From contig JBBMOL010000039.1 in assembly GCA_037954665.1 (NCBI GenBank), positions 4,836,001-4,900,000 on the forward strand: a stretch of 64,000 bases of DNA, read 5' to 3'. The notes beneath the pieces were generated by a model, which worked only from the letters and a program-made list of their open reading frames with translations, searched no databases and was not told where the DNA came from. This DNA is from Laguncularia racemosa (lineage: Eukaryota > Streptophyta > Magnoliopsida > Myrtales > Combretaceae). This document shows, piece by piece, positions 21,585 to 33,389 of the stretch; the first letter of the stretch is position 1, and the number at the start of each line of letters is the position of its first letter. Both the position numbers and the translations under genes were made by a program.

Positions 21585-21860
21585 TGTAGAGATGATGTGT
21601 AGAAATTATATAGGTCCAAGTCAAATAAAAATAAGTACAGCTGGAGTACATGCGTCAGGTTGTTATTGGTTGGTTGTTTGGTTAAGTTAGTTGATACGTG
21701 CATTACTATATATAAAGGAAAAGGAATGCAAACAGAGCATTTTTGCAGAAAATAAAATTTGTATTCATTGAACCTCTTTCTGCTATACTTCTTTTCATTT
21801 CTGCAATTCCTTTCTGATGAATAGAAATATAAACAAGAATTGATGATAGCTTGATAGTAA
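21585..21860 (+). mobile_element. copia-1 3' LTR (right end approximate)
   Basis: Begins TGTAGAGATGATGTG right after the polypurine tract. Contains a TATA-like ACTATATATAAAGG (21704-21717), as expected for an LTR promoter. The right end is not fixed: it may be the CA at 21804-21805 or lie as far as 21860, where sequence shared with the other side of the inverted duplication begins. No 5' LTR is present. Confidence 0.6.
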
Positions 21861-22305
21861 GATGGATCGAAGAAAAAACCATTCATGTCATAATTTTTTG
21901 AAATTGATTGTTCACTTCCCCTACTTGTATTTAATGCGAAGGAGTCCTGTGGTTTTCTGGAAGCATAAGCATTTCAGCGCACAATTGTGGTAGAGGAGGA
22001 GGACCTTCAAGGAGTTAAATGCAAGATCCTTATCTGGTGTTTCTCACTCATAAATATTTAAAATAAGCATTTAGATGTTTTCCTTGATACACCACTCGGA
22101 CACAAAAAGCATATTTGTCTCAGATGAAATGGGCAAACAGAGGATAAATATATATTAAAAAAAAAGTAATTAACTTGCTAACTCCATCTCATCAATATCA
22201 TCAGTTCACGTGCACTGGACTGTTGAATGCACACTCATCGCACCGAGGCATTAACCCTGAGGCTTCAACTATATTCTCACCTACCCTCGCCAATTACCTC
22301 ATGAG
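21861..22305 (-). other. 3' flank of receptor-kinase copy A
   Basis: Non-coding; mirrors 62754-63062. Contains the former C-terminal codons of the kinase gene (22240-22305), now behind a frameshift stop, and probable 3' UTR. No polyadenylation site could be assigned. Confidence 0.6.
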
Positions 22306-24412
22306 TCATCGTCCTACTGGCATTTGTGGGGAAAGTTTAGCATCACCAGCTGTGCCTGAACTCAGTGATGCATGGTCACTTTTCTCGGCTTCTTTACTTG
22401 TTGACATCTCATTGATGAAGCTAGTTTGATCAGTGAATTTCCAGTCAGTCAAATAGCCTGGTTTCATAGCTACGGTGCTTAGTTCAATATCTCCCGAGAG
22501 CATTGCTACCACACGAGACATAGATGGTCTTATCGCTGGTGATGTCTGTGTGCATAAAAGAGCTACTCCAACCATGCGTTTCACTTCTTCCTCGTTGAAT
22601 GCTGCTAGTCTTGAGTCAACCAGATCGACTTCTCGGTTGGTTTCATGCAGATGCCAAGCCTAAATAGCCAAAGAAGGAAAATAAGTCAAGTGATATATGG
22701 AAAACAAGGGAATTTCTACGGTTCAGTCCCTTGTTCAGTCATCCATCTGGCCAAGAAATAAGCTTATTTAATCCAGATCATAGTTGATTGGAGTGGAAAC
22801 AGTTCAAGACTAACTTACTAGTGACTGGGAAAATGGAAAAGCTTCAATGTGAATCAGAAAATAGCAACGTTTTTAAGAACAAAACTAATGAGAATTTACC
22901 ACATACTGCCATCAGTACTTTTAGTTTTACTCGCTCCATAGTGGATAATCCTTGCAAAAATAATATCTGAGAGGTCATACGGTGTTCCATCTAACAATCG
23001 TTCAGGTCCAAAAGCTACGTGGTGAAGATTAGTGATTTAGAAAATTTGTGTACAAAAATTTTGGGTAAGTCTTTCCATACAAAAATTTTGAGGCCATTTC
23101 ATTCTTCACATAATAAAATGTGGCTTTTCTCAAAGTGCCTAACGAACACAAAAACCATGATCATACAGAACGCAAAAACACTGGATTCCTGTGATAACTT
23201 AGAACATTATTCACATTTTCTGTCCGGCAAAGAAGAGGAGATGTTTCTTTTTCCAATATTTTCCAATTTTCTGCTAGCGATATGTGTTTCACCAGGTTGA
23301 ACATAAGAAATTGTCACATGCAACAATTAGTGTCAATAATCTTTTGAAAGAATTTTACCCAAAATATGACGTACCAATTCCAAAAGATACACTTTGTCTT
23401 CTTCCAAGCTTGGGTCTGAATTTGGCCTACCGCTTATGATTTCTAGAGCCACAACGCCAAAGGCAAAGACATCTGCTTTCTCCGTGAGGTGACCCCGCAT
23501 TGCATACTCTGGAGCAAGATAACCACTACAAAAGATTGACAGCAAAGTAATGTAAACGCACTATAATTAATGTGTGCTATTAGGCTAGTATTCTTCTCAA
23601 GCAACATGAAAATTGGGAAGGATAGACTTACATTGTCCCAGCCACACGGGTGCTGATGTGAGTCTTCTTATCATCGTAAAGTTTGGCCAAACCGAAGTCC
23701 GAAATTTTAGGTATAAGATCTGAGTCCAACAGTATATTACTAGCTTTTACATCTCTATGCACAATGCGGAGCCTAGATTCCTCATGGAGATAAGCTAGAC
23801 CTCTGGCTATGCCGAGGCAAATTTCGTAACGAGTTGCCCATTCAAGAACTAAATTTTTTTCTCCTGCACTCATGTAAGTGAAGCATAATGAGTTTTTTAC
23901 TTTTTGGCATCATATCACAGAAAGAAGTAGTGTCAAATAACATTATGTACCGAATAATGCTTGATCAAGACTCTTGTTTTCTAGATACTCATATACTAGG
24001 AGTCTCTGGTCGCCCTCAATGCAACAGCCATACAATTTGACAAGGTTACGATGTTGCACAGCAGAAATTGTTGCAATCTCTGTGACGAATTGATTCTTTC
24101 CTTGGTGAGATGCCAGAGATAACTGCTTCACAGCGATCACTCTCCCATCATGGAGCATTCCCTATTATGTTTACAGAGTCAGAACCGCAATAACATTGTT
24201 ATCTCCATTTCATTGGTCATCCATTCTTTTTTCTTAAGAGTGCAAGACTATACTTTTTCCTCAACTCTTTTGGCATATTGAAGAGTAGCCTACCTTAAAC
24301 ACTGGGCCAAATCCACCCTCACCAAGCTTGTTTATGGGATTAAAGTCCTCTGTAGCAGCCCTTAGTTCGCCATAATTGAAAGTGTAAGGCTTTACATCTA
24401 TTCCTAGGAGCT
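22306..24412 (-). CDS. Copy A kinase exons 20-24
   Basis: Exons 24294-24412, 23951-24161, 23632-23863, 23375-23525 and 22306-22659 form an uninterrupted kinase domain. Visible motifs: glycine loop KLGEGGFGPVFK, VAL-type lysine in VIAVKQLSLA, helix-C Glu in FVTEIATIS, catalytic IVHRDVKASNILLD (an RD kinase), metal-binding ISDFGLAKLYDD, and GYLAPEYAMRG. All catalytic residues are present, so the domain would be active if expressed. The C-terminal tail ends PQMPVGR and stops at 22306-22308, because one A is missing relative to copy B (CCCCACAAA versus CCCCAACAAA); the usual tail is longer by about 20 residues. Confidence 0.88.
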
Positions 24413-24753
24413 CTGCAGACCAGAGAATTTTCCATCAAAGTTGTCTATTCAACTTGCATGCATTCACTTTTTATACTTCCAATGGAAAAATATACTATCA
24501 AGTACCAGCTCCAAATGCAAGAATAGCTCATAATCTACACCACAAAACTCATCCTTCTGTTTTCTAACAACACACTCTTTTCATATATTGGTGATCTAAT
24601 TTCATTTCTAGGTTTTTCAGTCCTGTTAGTAGGACATACTAGCTGTATGAATGCCTTATTTGGAAGTTACACATGATACTTGAAAATTACCATGAAACAT
24701 GAAGCAAAACTTTATCTATTGTGTTTAACTATTATCTACCATTATTAACTTAC

Positions 24754-24924
24754 CTTCATCCCTCTCTGCTTGTGCTTTTCTTCTTCGATGAACAATACAG
24801 AACATCAAGAGAAGCACAAGTAGACCTGCAACTCCAATTCCAACTACTATCCCAACAATCATGCCTGTTTTGGCCTTTTTACTGCTCACAGCTGGAGGGA
24901 TGTTACTGACAGTAGGTTCGAAGT
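24754..24924 (-). CDS. Copy A transmembrane exon 19
   Basis: 171 nt, open. It encodes a Pro/Asn-rich stalk, then a hydrophobic span (GMIVGIVVGIGVAGLLVLLL, MFCIV), and a basic stop-transfer HRRRKAQAERDEG. It anchors the receptor in the plasma membrane with the kinase inside the cell. Same length as exon 19 of copy B. Confidence 0.88.
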
Positions 24925-25000
24925 CTGTCCAAAGTCTCACTGTCACTAACCTCATCAAAGAGTGGCATGGAATTTTAGTGAACTTCAGTAGTAAGAGTAC

Positions 25001-26982
25001 CTGGGGTAGCACTGATTGCTGAAATCAAAGGACCATAAGTAGCTTGAGCAGGCACACAGCAAGTCCCTTTTCCAGCCCAAAAGAGATGAATTTCGAGGTA
25101 GTTTTGTCTGACTTGAGCACTGAACACCTTTTCAACAGCTACAAAGGAGGACTCACCTGCCTCTTTTCGTATGTTGAAATCTTTTTCTGCAAGAGTACCC
25201 TGAGTTTAAATATGCAAGATAGTCAAAGGAAGGCAGATCAGTTTAAACTCCAACATGGATGATGTAGAGAACAATCACTAAGCAAGATACAAGAGGTTTA
25301 GGATATTTAATTAGGAAAATCCATAAGCAGTACTCAGAAGTGATAACATAAAAGCTTCGAACAAAAAGAATGTTATAGAAGAGCTGACCTGAATATAAAT
25401 ATCAAATATACGCCTTCCAAGGCTTTTCCATTCGGAATTTTGGATTGAGATTTCAGCAAATCGGAGGGTGATAGTGTAGTTTCCATTCTCAAGTCCCAAG
25501 CCATAATATCGAAGAGATGAAGCAGATATCCTTGCTGTCTGGAACAGCTCTGGGTCTAAAGTATTTGTGAACTGGGACAAGGAAGAAAGTTTATATGTCG
25601 GATTGTTGTTGTCAGTGAAATACCCCACATTACTCACTGCCCACCTCTGTGAGTCAGTTACGTAATATGTTGCTGGACCTAGAGTCTCATTATCCCGCTC
25701 GAACACTATATTGTTGGAAGATGTGATTTGTGGGCCGCCACATTTGATTGAAAAATTGTAATCTGTATGATAAAGTAATCACAATCATTCTTCATTCTAC
25801 CTGCTTAAATGGACAGAGATGCTGTCTTGATATGGGCCATTAACTTGAAAATAATATATCCACATGACCTGAGCTAAGCTTGAAATGTGGGTTATATGGA
25901 CCATTGTTCTTATATTTTCCAAGCTTAGCAAAAAACAAGGTAAGACAACAGCAGAAACATCAAGAGGGAACCATCTGCATCTGCAATGCTCATTCTCATA
26001 TTCACAATATAATCTATCCTTCTCATTAGGCATTCCCATGAATTATATTGTTAGAAGCTACAAGAAAGCAAAAGCTATAGAGAAAAAGTTAATTTTCTAT
26101 ACAAAAATGAGATTGTTGTACAAGTCAAGATCCATTTCTTGCTTTGATATCAGGGAGATACAATGATTATGGTCCGGGAGACTCGATTAATAATTGGAGA
26201 AGTTACAGAAATGGTTGCCAATTTGAGAATAAAAAACCAAAAAATAGAAAACCTTTGGCGCTTCCCCAACTCAGTTAGATATCTTTCTATTTAGATAGAT
26301 ACTACCTACTCAGTTAACATAAAGAGTTATGATATTTACAAGAACTGAAAATATGTTCAACGCTTCATGTTAATAAGTATTTGAACATGGCAAAGTACAT
26401 TAACAATCGATATCCTAGTCCAAGTTGCAACATTACCAACCAGCTACCACAGCTATTTTTGGGAACTATATGTAAAAGGATGAGTAATGCTTGAAGACCG
26501 TTGTTGATTTCGCTAAAAACATCTGACTCCACCTCAAAAACAAGAGACTGAGTTTTGGACATCGGGATAAACATAGAACATATTGTTACTGTGATTTGTA
26601 CATTGGAGGTGCACTGTATTCATTGAACAATACTTTTGGAAAATAACATTTGGACATCACCTTTACGTACAACTGAATAGATAAAGTTGAATGGTAAGGC
26701 GTTATGGAACAAGGTGGTCTTGTGCTGATACTGATAATTATTAGATATTTCCTTATCAACATAAACAATTTTACCAGGGCTTTGTCAATTTTCAATAGCA
26801 CTAAAAAATCCAGCTGAAAAGCAAAAGCACTACTTATTATAATTTTATTAGTTAGAACTATTATTATGTTCAGAAATCAATATTTGCATCGAGAATGAAG
26901 AAGATGTTTCCACTTACATCTCCCGGCCCCGCTATTACAGGGAAAGTTTTGTTGTAGACAGCGAAGTCCTGCTGGCAAAGAG
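25001..26982 (-). CDS. Copy A malectin-like domain exons 16-18
   Basis: Exons 26918-26982, 25389-25762 and 25001-25199. Exon 16 gives the Cys pair linker (HCLQQNFPCNS-like). Exon 17 starts the malectin fold (IKCGGP) and contains RWAVSNVGYF, SARISASSLRYYGLGLENG-like and GRRIFDIYIQ segments. Exon 18 completes it with NYLEIHLFWAGKGTCC and GPLISAISATP. These are standard landmarks of the family's carbohydrate-binding-like domain. No stops or frame errors seen in copy A. Introns are short, except the ~1.15-kb one between exons 16 and 17. Confidence 0.87.
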
Positions 26983-29797
26983 CTACAACGGGGAAAAGAA
27001 AAGAATTACTTAGAAAGCAATACCATAAAGCTTGATGGGAAACCTAGAAAATATTACAGTGGATAATTCTTTATTAGGAATATGATACAAATGGTTGCAG
27101 CAGTTGAGAGAATCACATCATTAGTGATAAGTAATGCCAAAGTTCCACGTTCAAGACCTTCAAATCAAGTAGAACAGGCTATGGCAACTCCAATCTATAT
27201 CCTTTTAGTGCAAGCACATCCAAGCAATCTGTCCAGGCAGCTCCATGGCTAGCCCAACCAGTTGACAGGCCTAGTTGTCATCTTTTCATATTTTTCCAAT
27301 TTGTGTTTCTCCTCTGTAGAGCTATCTTTTTTTTTCTCCTTTTCATATGCATTAGTGGCTATATGATTTGTTGCAAATGGAGCTTAATATTCGTGGGCAT
27401 TGTCAAACGTAGAAAAGTTCCAGGAGAAAATAGTTGAGAAGGATAGTCAAAGGGGATAGACGGTAATCGTAATAGAGGCAAACATTTGCATAAACAGTGA
27501 GTACACCATTTTTGAAGTTAATGCTTGATCAAGAATAATATGAAGAGGAATGAAGAGAATTACCTGGTATCGTTGTTGTCTATTGTAAAGTTATTTCCAG
27601 CCAGATTACTGCAAAATCAGACATGAACTTTGTCATTTGAAAATTACAGGCATTTATCTCTCAAATTGAGAGTATGATAAATCTTACAGCTGCCTGTTCT
27701 GTTCATTAACCCAAGTGGGCAAACTTCCCATTAAGTCATTGTAAGATACATCTCTGTAAGTAATAGAATGGTTAGGAGTAAGTAAACCCTAAATAAGTAA
27801 AAAGATCATTTATTGAAATTATTATCATTTTCATCTTTCAGAGGGATCTAAGCCAAAAGGGCTGATATAAGTTGTAAATCATTGATTGGTGATTAACTAG
27901 AAATAAGAAATGTCATCTAATTTTTAGTGGAAATCATCACTTGGAAATCTCATAAAACTCACAATGTGCTTAGGGATTGACTTATTTGTGCTGGGAGGGT
28001 ACCGTTCAAGCTGTTGTTACTTAGGAACCTGTAGTACAGTGCAATGTTAATGCTTCATGATTCTAATGGCTACATCAAGGCACATGTAGAATTATTATGC
28101 AAAGGAGGTCTATTACAAGAATTTGAGATCAGTCAAATTGAAAAGCGCATCTGGAATAGGCTCAACTAAGTTGTTGAAGCTCAAGTCTCTGCACAAAAAT
28201 ATAGATGTGAGTTGAAGTCAACCAATTTAGCGTTGAAGTTGACCAGTATATGAGAGATGCATCTTGGAAAATCAAGACTCAAAAGGAGCTCATATACAAG
28301 AAATTTATCCCTTTACATTGCATATAAAGCAAGCTGGATGGAACCCCAATAAAAAATTAAGGTTTATTAAGTGTTTGACTTAATTAGATGGGTATATAAT
28401 ATCCCTTTTTTTAAACTACTGAATTTAAACTTTTGAAAAATAATCTCGATTTTCGTTCAAACATTGTGATGAAATTATAAAAATCAGATGAAGTGAGTTC
28501 ATATAATTAGATTTTCAAAATTTAAAGTAATAAATATTTCATTTGATAATAAGCTTTTATTGATTTAAGCCCAATGCAAGTACATAGCTCATAATTTGAA
28601 GTTAAAATTTATGGAAAGGGCTCTCAACCCAAGCCCACATACAAAAGCCCAAGACGCAAGCCTACATTTCAAATGGTTTAAATATACATAATAGCACTTA
28701 AAACCCAACTTTTAGCAAATTAAATAAATCAAATAGGCTAAACCCAGAGTCTATAGCTATTTAAACTATTCTACAATTGTAGTAAATGGATTTAGACTTA
28801 TTTTTAAATCCATGGTTTTATGAAATAATGAATGCATAACAATTGTCAAGCCTACATCCTATGTTTTGACACTTGGTAAAATAGTGAGAGAGAGATTTAA
28901 AAAATTATTAAGATAATAATTTAGAAAATAAGGAATTTACCCAAAAAAAAATAGTGAAACCCTTAAGAATTCAATACCTAAATCACAACCTGCTAAACAA
29001 GGTTTGTTGTGTACCCTTTTATCAATTTGAAATAACTTAGTTAGTTATGTTGGGTAAATTTTGAAATATATTAGTGTGCTCTATTTTTTTTTTCTTTTTT
29101 ATTGATAAAAAGAAACAACTTTTTATTTAAATCTAGTATCAAGATTATCACTTGCCATATATTTCAACAATATTAATGAGCCACCTAGTTTGTTGGTAGA
29201 AACTAATAACTTTTAATTGATTATGCTCTCTCCCTCAAAGCTATCAATTATAAAATCTATTTAGCATTTATAAGTTAGGCTATTGAAATGTGAAAACATC
29301 CTTTTCAAGAGCACATGATAGACTCACAATCAAATATTATAAATTATTTATAATTGAAATGCTACGTTTTACTATCATCATTACACAAGTGCAGCCGTTA
29401 CATTATTGCTTTCATCTATGACAAGGCTAGAAATTTTATTATATATAGCATATTGTGTCTTCTTTCATTTATGAATTTTCTTTTCATTATAAAATTTGTT
29501 TACATGGCATTAGTATAAATTTCATTACATTTTAACCTTTTTTTGTCTTTTCATTATCTTATTTTGTTTTATGAAGCTTTTTAATTTAGTTTTTTTTTTT
29601 TTTGTCTTCTTGCACTAGTTAATATACCAATTATAAGATACACTATAAATGATTAATATTTTGTAATTGATATAATCAAATATCATCTAACTTATATATA
29701 GGCCATATAGGTATCAATTATATTTTATATGATTTAATCTATATAGTAAATTATATTATAAATTATAGATAAAGTTATGCATATACATCATAAAATG

Positions 29798-30369
29798 TGA
29801 TGCGTGTAACCCTAGGTATATTAAACCTAAAACCCCGATGATGCTAGTTGATTTTAATTACCCTAAGGATTGTCTTAAATAAGCGATGCGTCACTAGATC
29901 CCAATCAAACCCATTGACTGTAACCTAAGTTATTAATAGGTATTCTTAGTAATTTGGTTAAGAATTCTACGGAAAAATTGTTTTGCAAAAGAACAAAAAG
30001 AGGTATTTCGTATCTCACAAAAAAGATGTGTTTTCATATATCAAAGTTGTTCTTTTAGCCAGCTCCTAGCACGGTATATATAGCACATGAATACAATGAA
30101 AAAAAAAACTAACACAATATGGAAATCTTAAATTACCTATTCAATCCTTATTCTTGTGTCACCAAGTAGGTAACTAAATAATATGGAAAACAAACCAACA
30201 AATAATAACAAAACTGAATGTATCATTTAATGTATTGTTCACGCAAATATATAATATTCCTAAAATATTTCATCCTTTTAGCTCTAGCTCGAGTCATCGG
30301 CCTCTAATGCCATGTAATGGATCATGGAATTTTGGCTCATTCCTTTTTCATGCTAGCTGATCCTCATCA
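29798..30369. mobile_element. Solo-LTR candidate specific to arm A
   Basis: A 572-bp insertion starting TGATGCGTG and ending CTCATCA (TG...CA), present here but absent at the matching place of copy B, where the sequence reads straight through ...CATATAATG. Flanked by AAATG (29793-29797) and TAATG (30370-30374), a near-perfect 5-bp duplication; copy B has TAATG. No internal coding region. A solo LTR fits best; a small non-autonomous element is possible. Confidence 0.7.
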
Positions 30370-30639
30370 TAATGTATTATATATATATGGTTTCCAATGT
30401 ATGACACCTAGATCATAATTGATAATATCTATTACTAAGATTCCATCATAGATGAATTTTACGACAGAAAAGAGTGATGAGTTAGACTTCAATTTTTTTT
30501 TAGTTTGGCATTTTAAGGTTATACTTTATTCTTTATATAGTAATAACATGTAAGAGATTTTGATGATATTGATGATGGCTCCCCTACCTTTTAATCCCAC
30601 ACTTGCGCCTAGCTTTGATGTGGATATATATTGCTTTGT

Positions 30640-30725
30640 GCCAGTACTTTGATTTGGTATTTATGTACTTTTGTTATGTGCTTTGTTAAGTGTTGTTTTA
30701 TATATTTATTTAACTAATAGTGAGT
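30640..30725 (+). repeat. Dispersed ~95-bp repeat, copy 2
   Basis: Matches 9415-9510 in the same orientation, and its mirror in arm B (52705-52800). Confidence 0.75.
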
Positions 30726-30939
30726 CCGATAGATACTTATTCATCCTCAAGTATAAATGAAGATTAAGAGGCATCACCAAAATTAGGGGATTTTGAGAGT
30801 GGAGTCAGTAGCGTATGTTTAAGGAGTTTTTGTGGATGTGTTTTTATGTAAAAAAAGAAAAAAAGAAGACATCTATGCATATGTATTTATAAATAGCTAT
30901 AGCTCATATGTATTTGTCCATTTTCTTATGAACGTTATC

Positions 30940-31045
30940 TATCTTTTAAGGTTGGTGGGGCCTCCTATAGTAGACCTGATAAGGTTAACTGGCAACACAA
31001 GGATTTAAACCTAAAACCTTCTACTCTAATACCATGTTAAGGTTA
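30940..31045 (-). repeat. SINE-like tRNA-related stretch, arm A
   Basis: On minus: a GTGCTAACC region, then TGGTATTAGAGTAG, then a box-B-like GGTTTAAATCC. It mirrors 52375-52490, where box B is better kept. Likely a fragment of a tRNA-derived short element. Confidence 0.4.
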
Positions 31046-31069
31046 GCACTACAATCCAATAATCTAATA

Positions 31070-31463
31070 TCACATTTGGTATGTAAGAATGATCCAAAAT
31101 GAAATGGAATGGATTAGATTGGAATGGAATTGGAAATGGAATGTTAAGTTCATTCTTATGTTTCAAATGTTCATGAAATGGAATAATATTTATAAAAAAT
31201 ATCTTTAATTAGTGAATATAATAAATATACATTGATGGGGGTAAAAAGATAATTTAAATAATTGTCATTAACGTGAAGGGATTGAAATCACGATTTTGTA
31301 CCCTTAAAAGTGAAATCATGATTTTGTTCCCTTAAAGGTGGAGTCGAATTCCCCCATAAAGTTGGAATTGTTATTTCAAAAAATTGCAATTTTGGCTTTT
31401 AAAAGTGCTTCCAAACATGAAAAAGGAAATAGGATCAGGATCACGATTTTATACCATATGTGA
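31070..31463. mobile_element. MITE-like element, arm A
   Basis: About 390 bp with imperfect terminal inverted repeats CACATTTGGTAT (left) and the complement of ATACCATATGTG (right), 11 of 12 matching. Inner ends are rich in GGAATGG/ATTCC. No clear target duplication. Shared with arm B (52062-52366, shorter), so older than the arm split. Confidence 0.45.
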
Positions 31464-33384
31464 CATAAAGGTTTTAGTTTGTAGATTTAGAATGGGCTTT
31501 ATATTTACTACTTGGCACTCTTCTTCACTTGTTATTTCATTGGGTTTTATTATGTCATCCATTTGATAAGGTTTAGTTAAAGTCTCAACCTACAAGCGAG
31601 GAAAGTGTCAAGAAATATATATAAAACCTAATCGAATCTATAAATTAATCTTTTGGATTAGTTGGTTATAGTGCTACTCAATACGAAGAATGTCCGAAGT
31701 GGATATTTTTAGAAGATACTCTAAGAAGCAAACTTCACTTAAACTTGTTTGATTTTTTTCAATAAATATTTGATAAAAGAATTGGCTTACAGTTGAGATA
31801 AAGATTGATAGTCTCCGAATATCTGATGGAATAGAGTCTGAAATATTGTTATTCTCAAGACCTGCAAAAGGGAATGAATATTTTAAATATATAAAGGAGA
31901 AGGCGAAAAATCAAAGATAAGCCAAATCTCTCCGCCTTACAAAATCTTTAGTTTTGTTAAACCCTTAATAAATCCCAATGAAGAGCTCCCATTAGTTACA
32001 TCGCTTATTTGCCTACAATATTGAACACATAACATTGTCACAGTTCACCTTAATAACAGTTAAAAGTTGATAGTAAATGGCATAGGCACTCACAAGTCAT
32101 CAACGAAGTTAAATTGGAAATTGCCAAAGGAATTGGACCTTCGAAGGAAGTTTCCTTGAAGTATCCTAAGGAACATTTAACCAATGTAAGAGTGAACTTG
32201 ACACCTAATATATGGTGTGTCATTAAACATAAATTTTTGTTTATTACCAAATTGACAATCTTCATAAATAGAAAAATTTGGCAATTGGAAGTTAGAATTT
32301 CTATTTCAAGGGCCGCAAAGAAACTTACAATTGAGTAAGGTTTGGCAAACTTCCTATGAAGTCGGGTATTTTGCCGTAAGGGCATTATCTGATGCCCACC
32401 TGTGATCATAGAAGCTGAAAATCAATACAAACTATAAAGAGGATATAACAAACTAAATCCAAGAAGTAGATTCTTCTATTTCATTAATAGATTTTTTATC
32501 TTGCCACCCATATAAGTTTATACCATATACTATCGTACATGTATACAATGTTATTTCCTTAAAAAATTTAACTCGTAATTGACAACTAACATAAAAGATT
32601 GTCATATAGATTGAAATGCTTACAAATTTTCAGCTTTTTAAGATTGGCAAATGTTTTGGGAATCTCACCGCTGAGTCCTGCGCTACCAAAGGAACTGCCG
32701 CCATTATATTGATTTGTCAGTCTCAAGCCTTGGCAGTCAAAATTTAGCACAAATTTTGAAGATGGTAATGCTTTTCATTTTAAGATATTCTATAGAAGGG
32801 CCGTTTCCCAAAAAGGCAATAAAGAAAAGGACCACATATATGAAGTTTCGAGAGATGTTGTATAAGGTAAAGATGGTTGCACTAAAATAAGCATATATAA
32901 GTAAGGGTAAAATGTCACAATCCATTCTAAGGATGACAAGCCAATCCAATGATAGGAGGACTACTATAACAAGATGAAACATGGGGAATAAATCGAGTCT
33001 TCCTCTTGTGAACTTACGCATATAAAAATGCTTTTCATTGTGGTCGTAGAAAGAACTTACCATATTTGTATTTTCATACATCATTTCACCAAAGACTACC
33101 AAAAAGGAAATGTTTGAATAACAAGCATCATAAGAAGACATACAGTTGCTCCAGGTTTTGTAAGTTGCCAATCTTAGATGGTAGAGAGCCTGAAAAGTTG
33201 TTTGTCCCGAACCACCTGCAATATAATCAATTGTCAACTGTTTTTTTTTTTCTTGGAGACATTTCCAGGAGAACTAATCGGTAGATGAATTGCTCTTCAT
33301 CAATAATATTTGGCCGAGCAGATCTCTTTATCACATATTGAAGGGGTAATAGATGATGCATAACAAAATTAATGTTCCAATGAA

Positions 33385-33389
33385 ATAAC
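33385..33389 (-). other. Empty target site of the copia-B insertion
   Basis: Intron 5 of copy A has a single GTTAT (on minus) in the context ATT-GTTAT-TTCATTGG, exactly the sequence duplicated around the 5.2-kb element in copy B. Directly visible proof of the pre-insertion state. Confidence 0.9.

Larger units (their letters stand above)
28189..31790 (-). other. Copy A intron 11 (3.6 kb) with repeats
   Basis: Longest intron of copy A. It is AT-rich and holds a 572-bp solo LTR candidate (29798-30369), the dispersed ~95-bp repeat (30640-30725), a SINE-like stretch (30940-31045) and a MITE-like element (31070-31463). All but the solo LTR are shared with copy B. No coding potential apart from chance ORFs. 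Confidence 0.75.
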
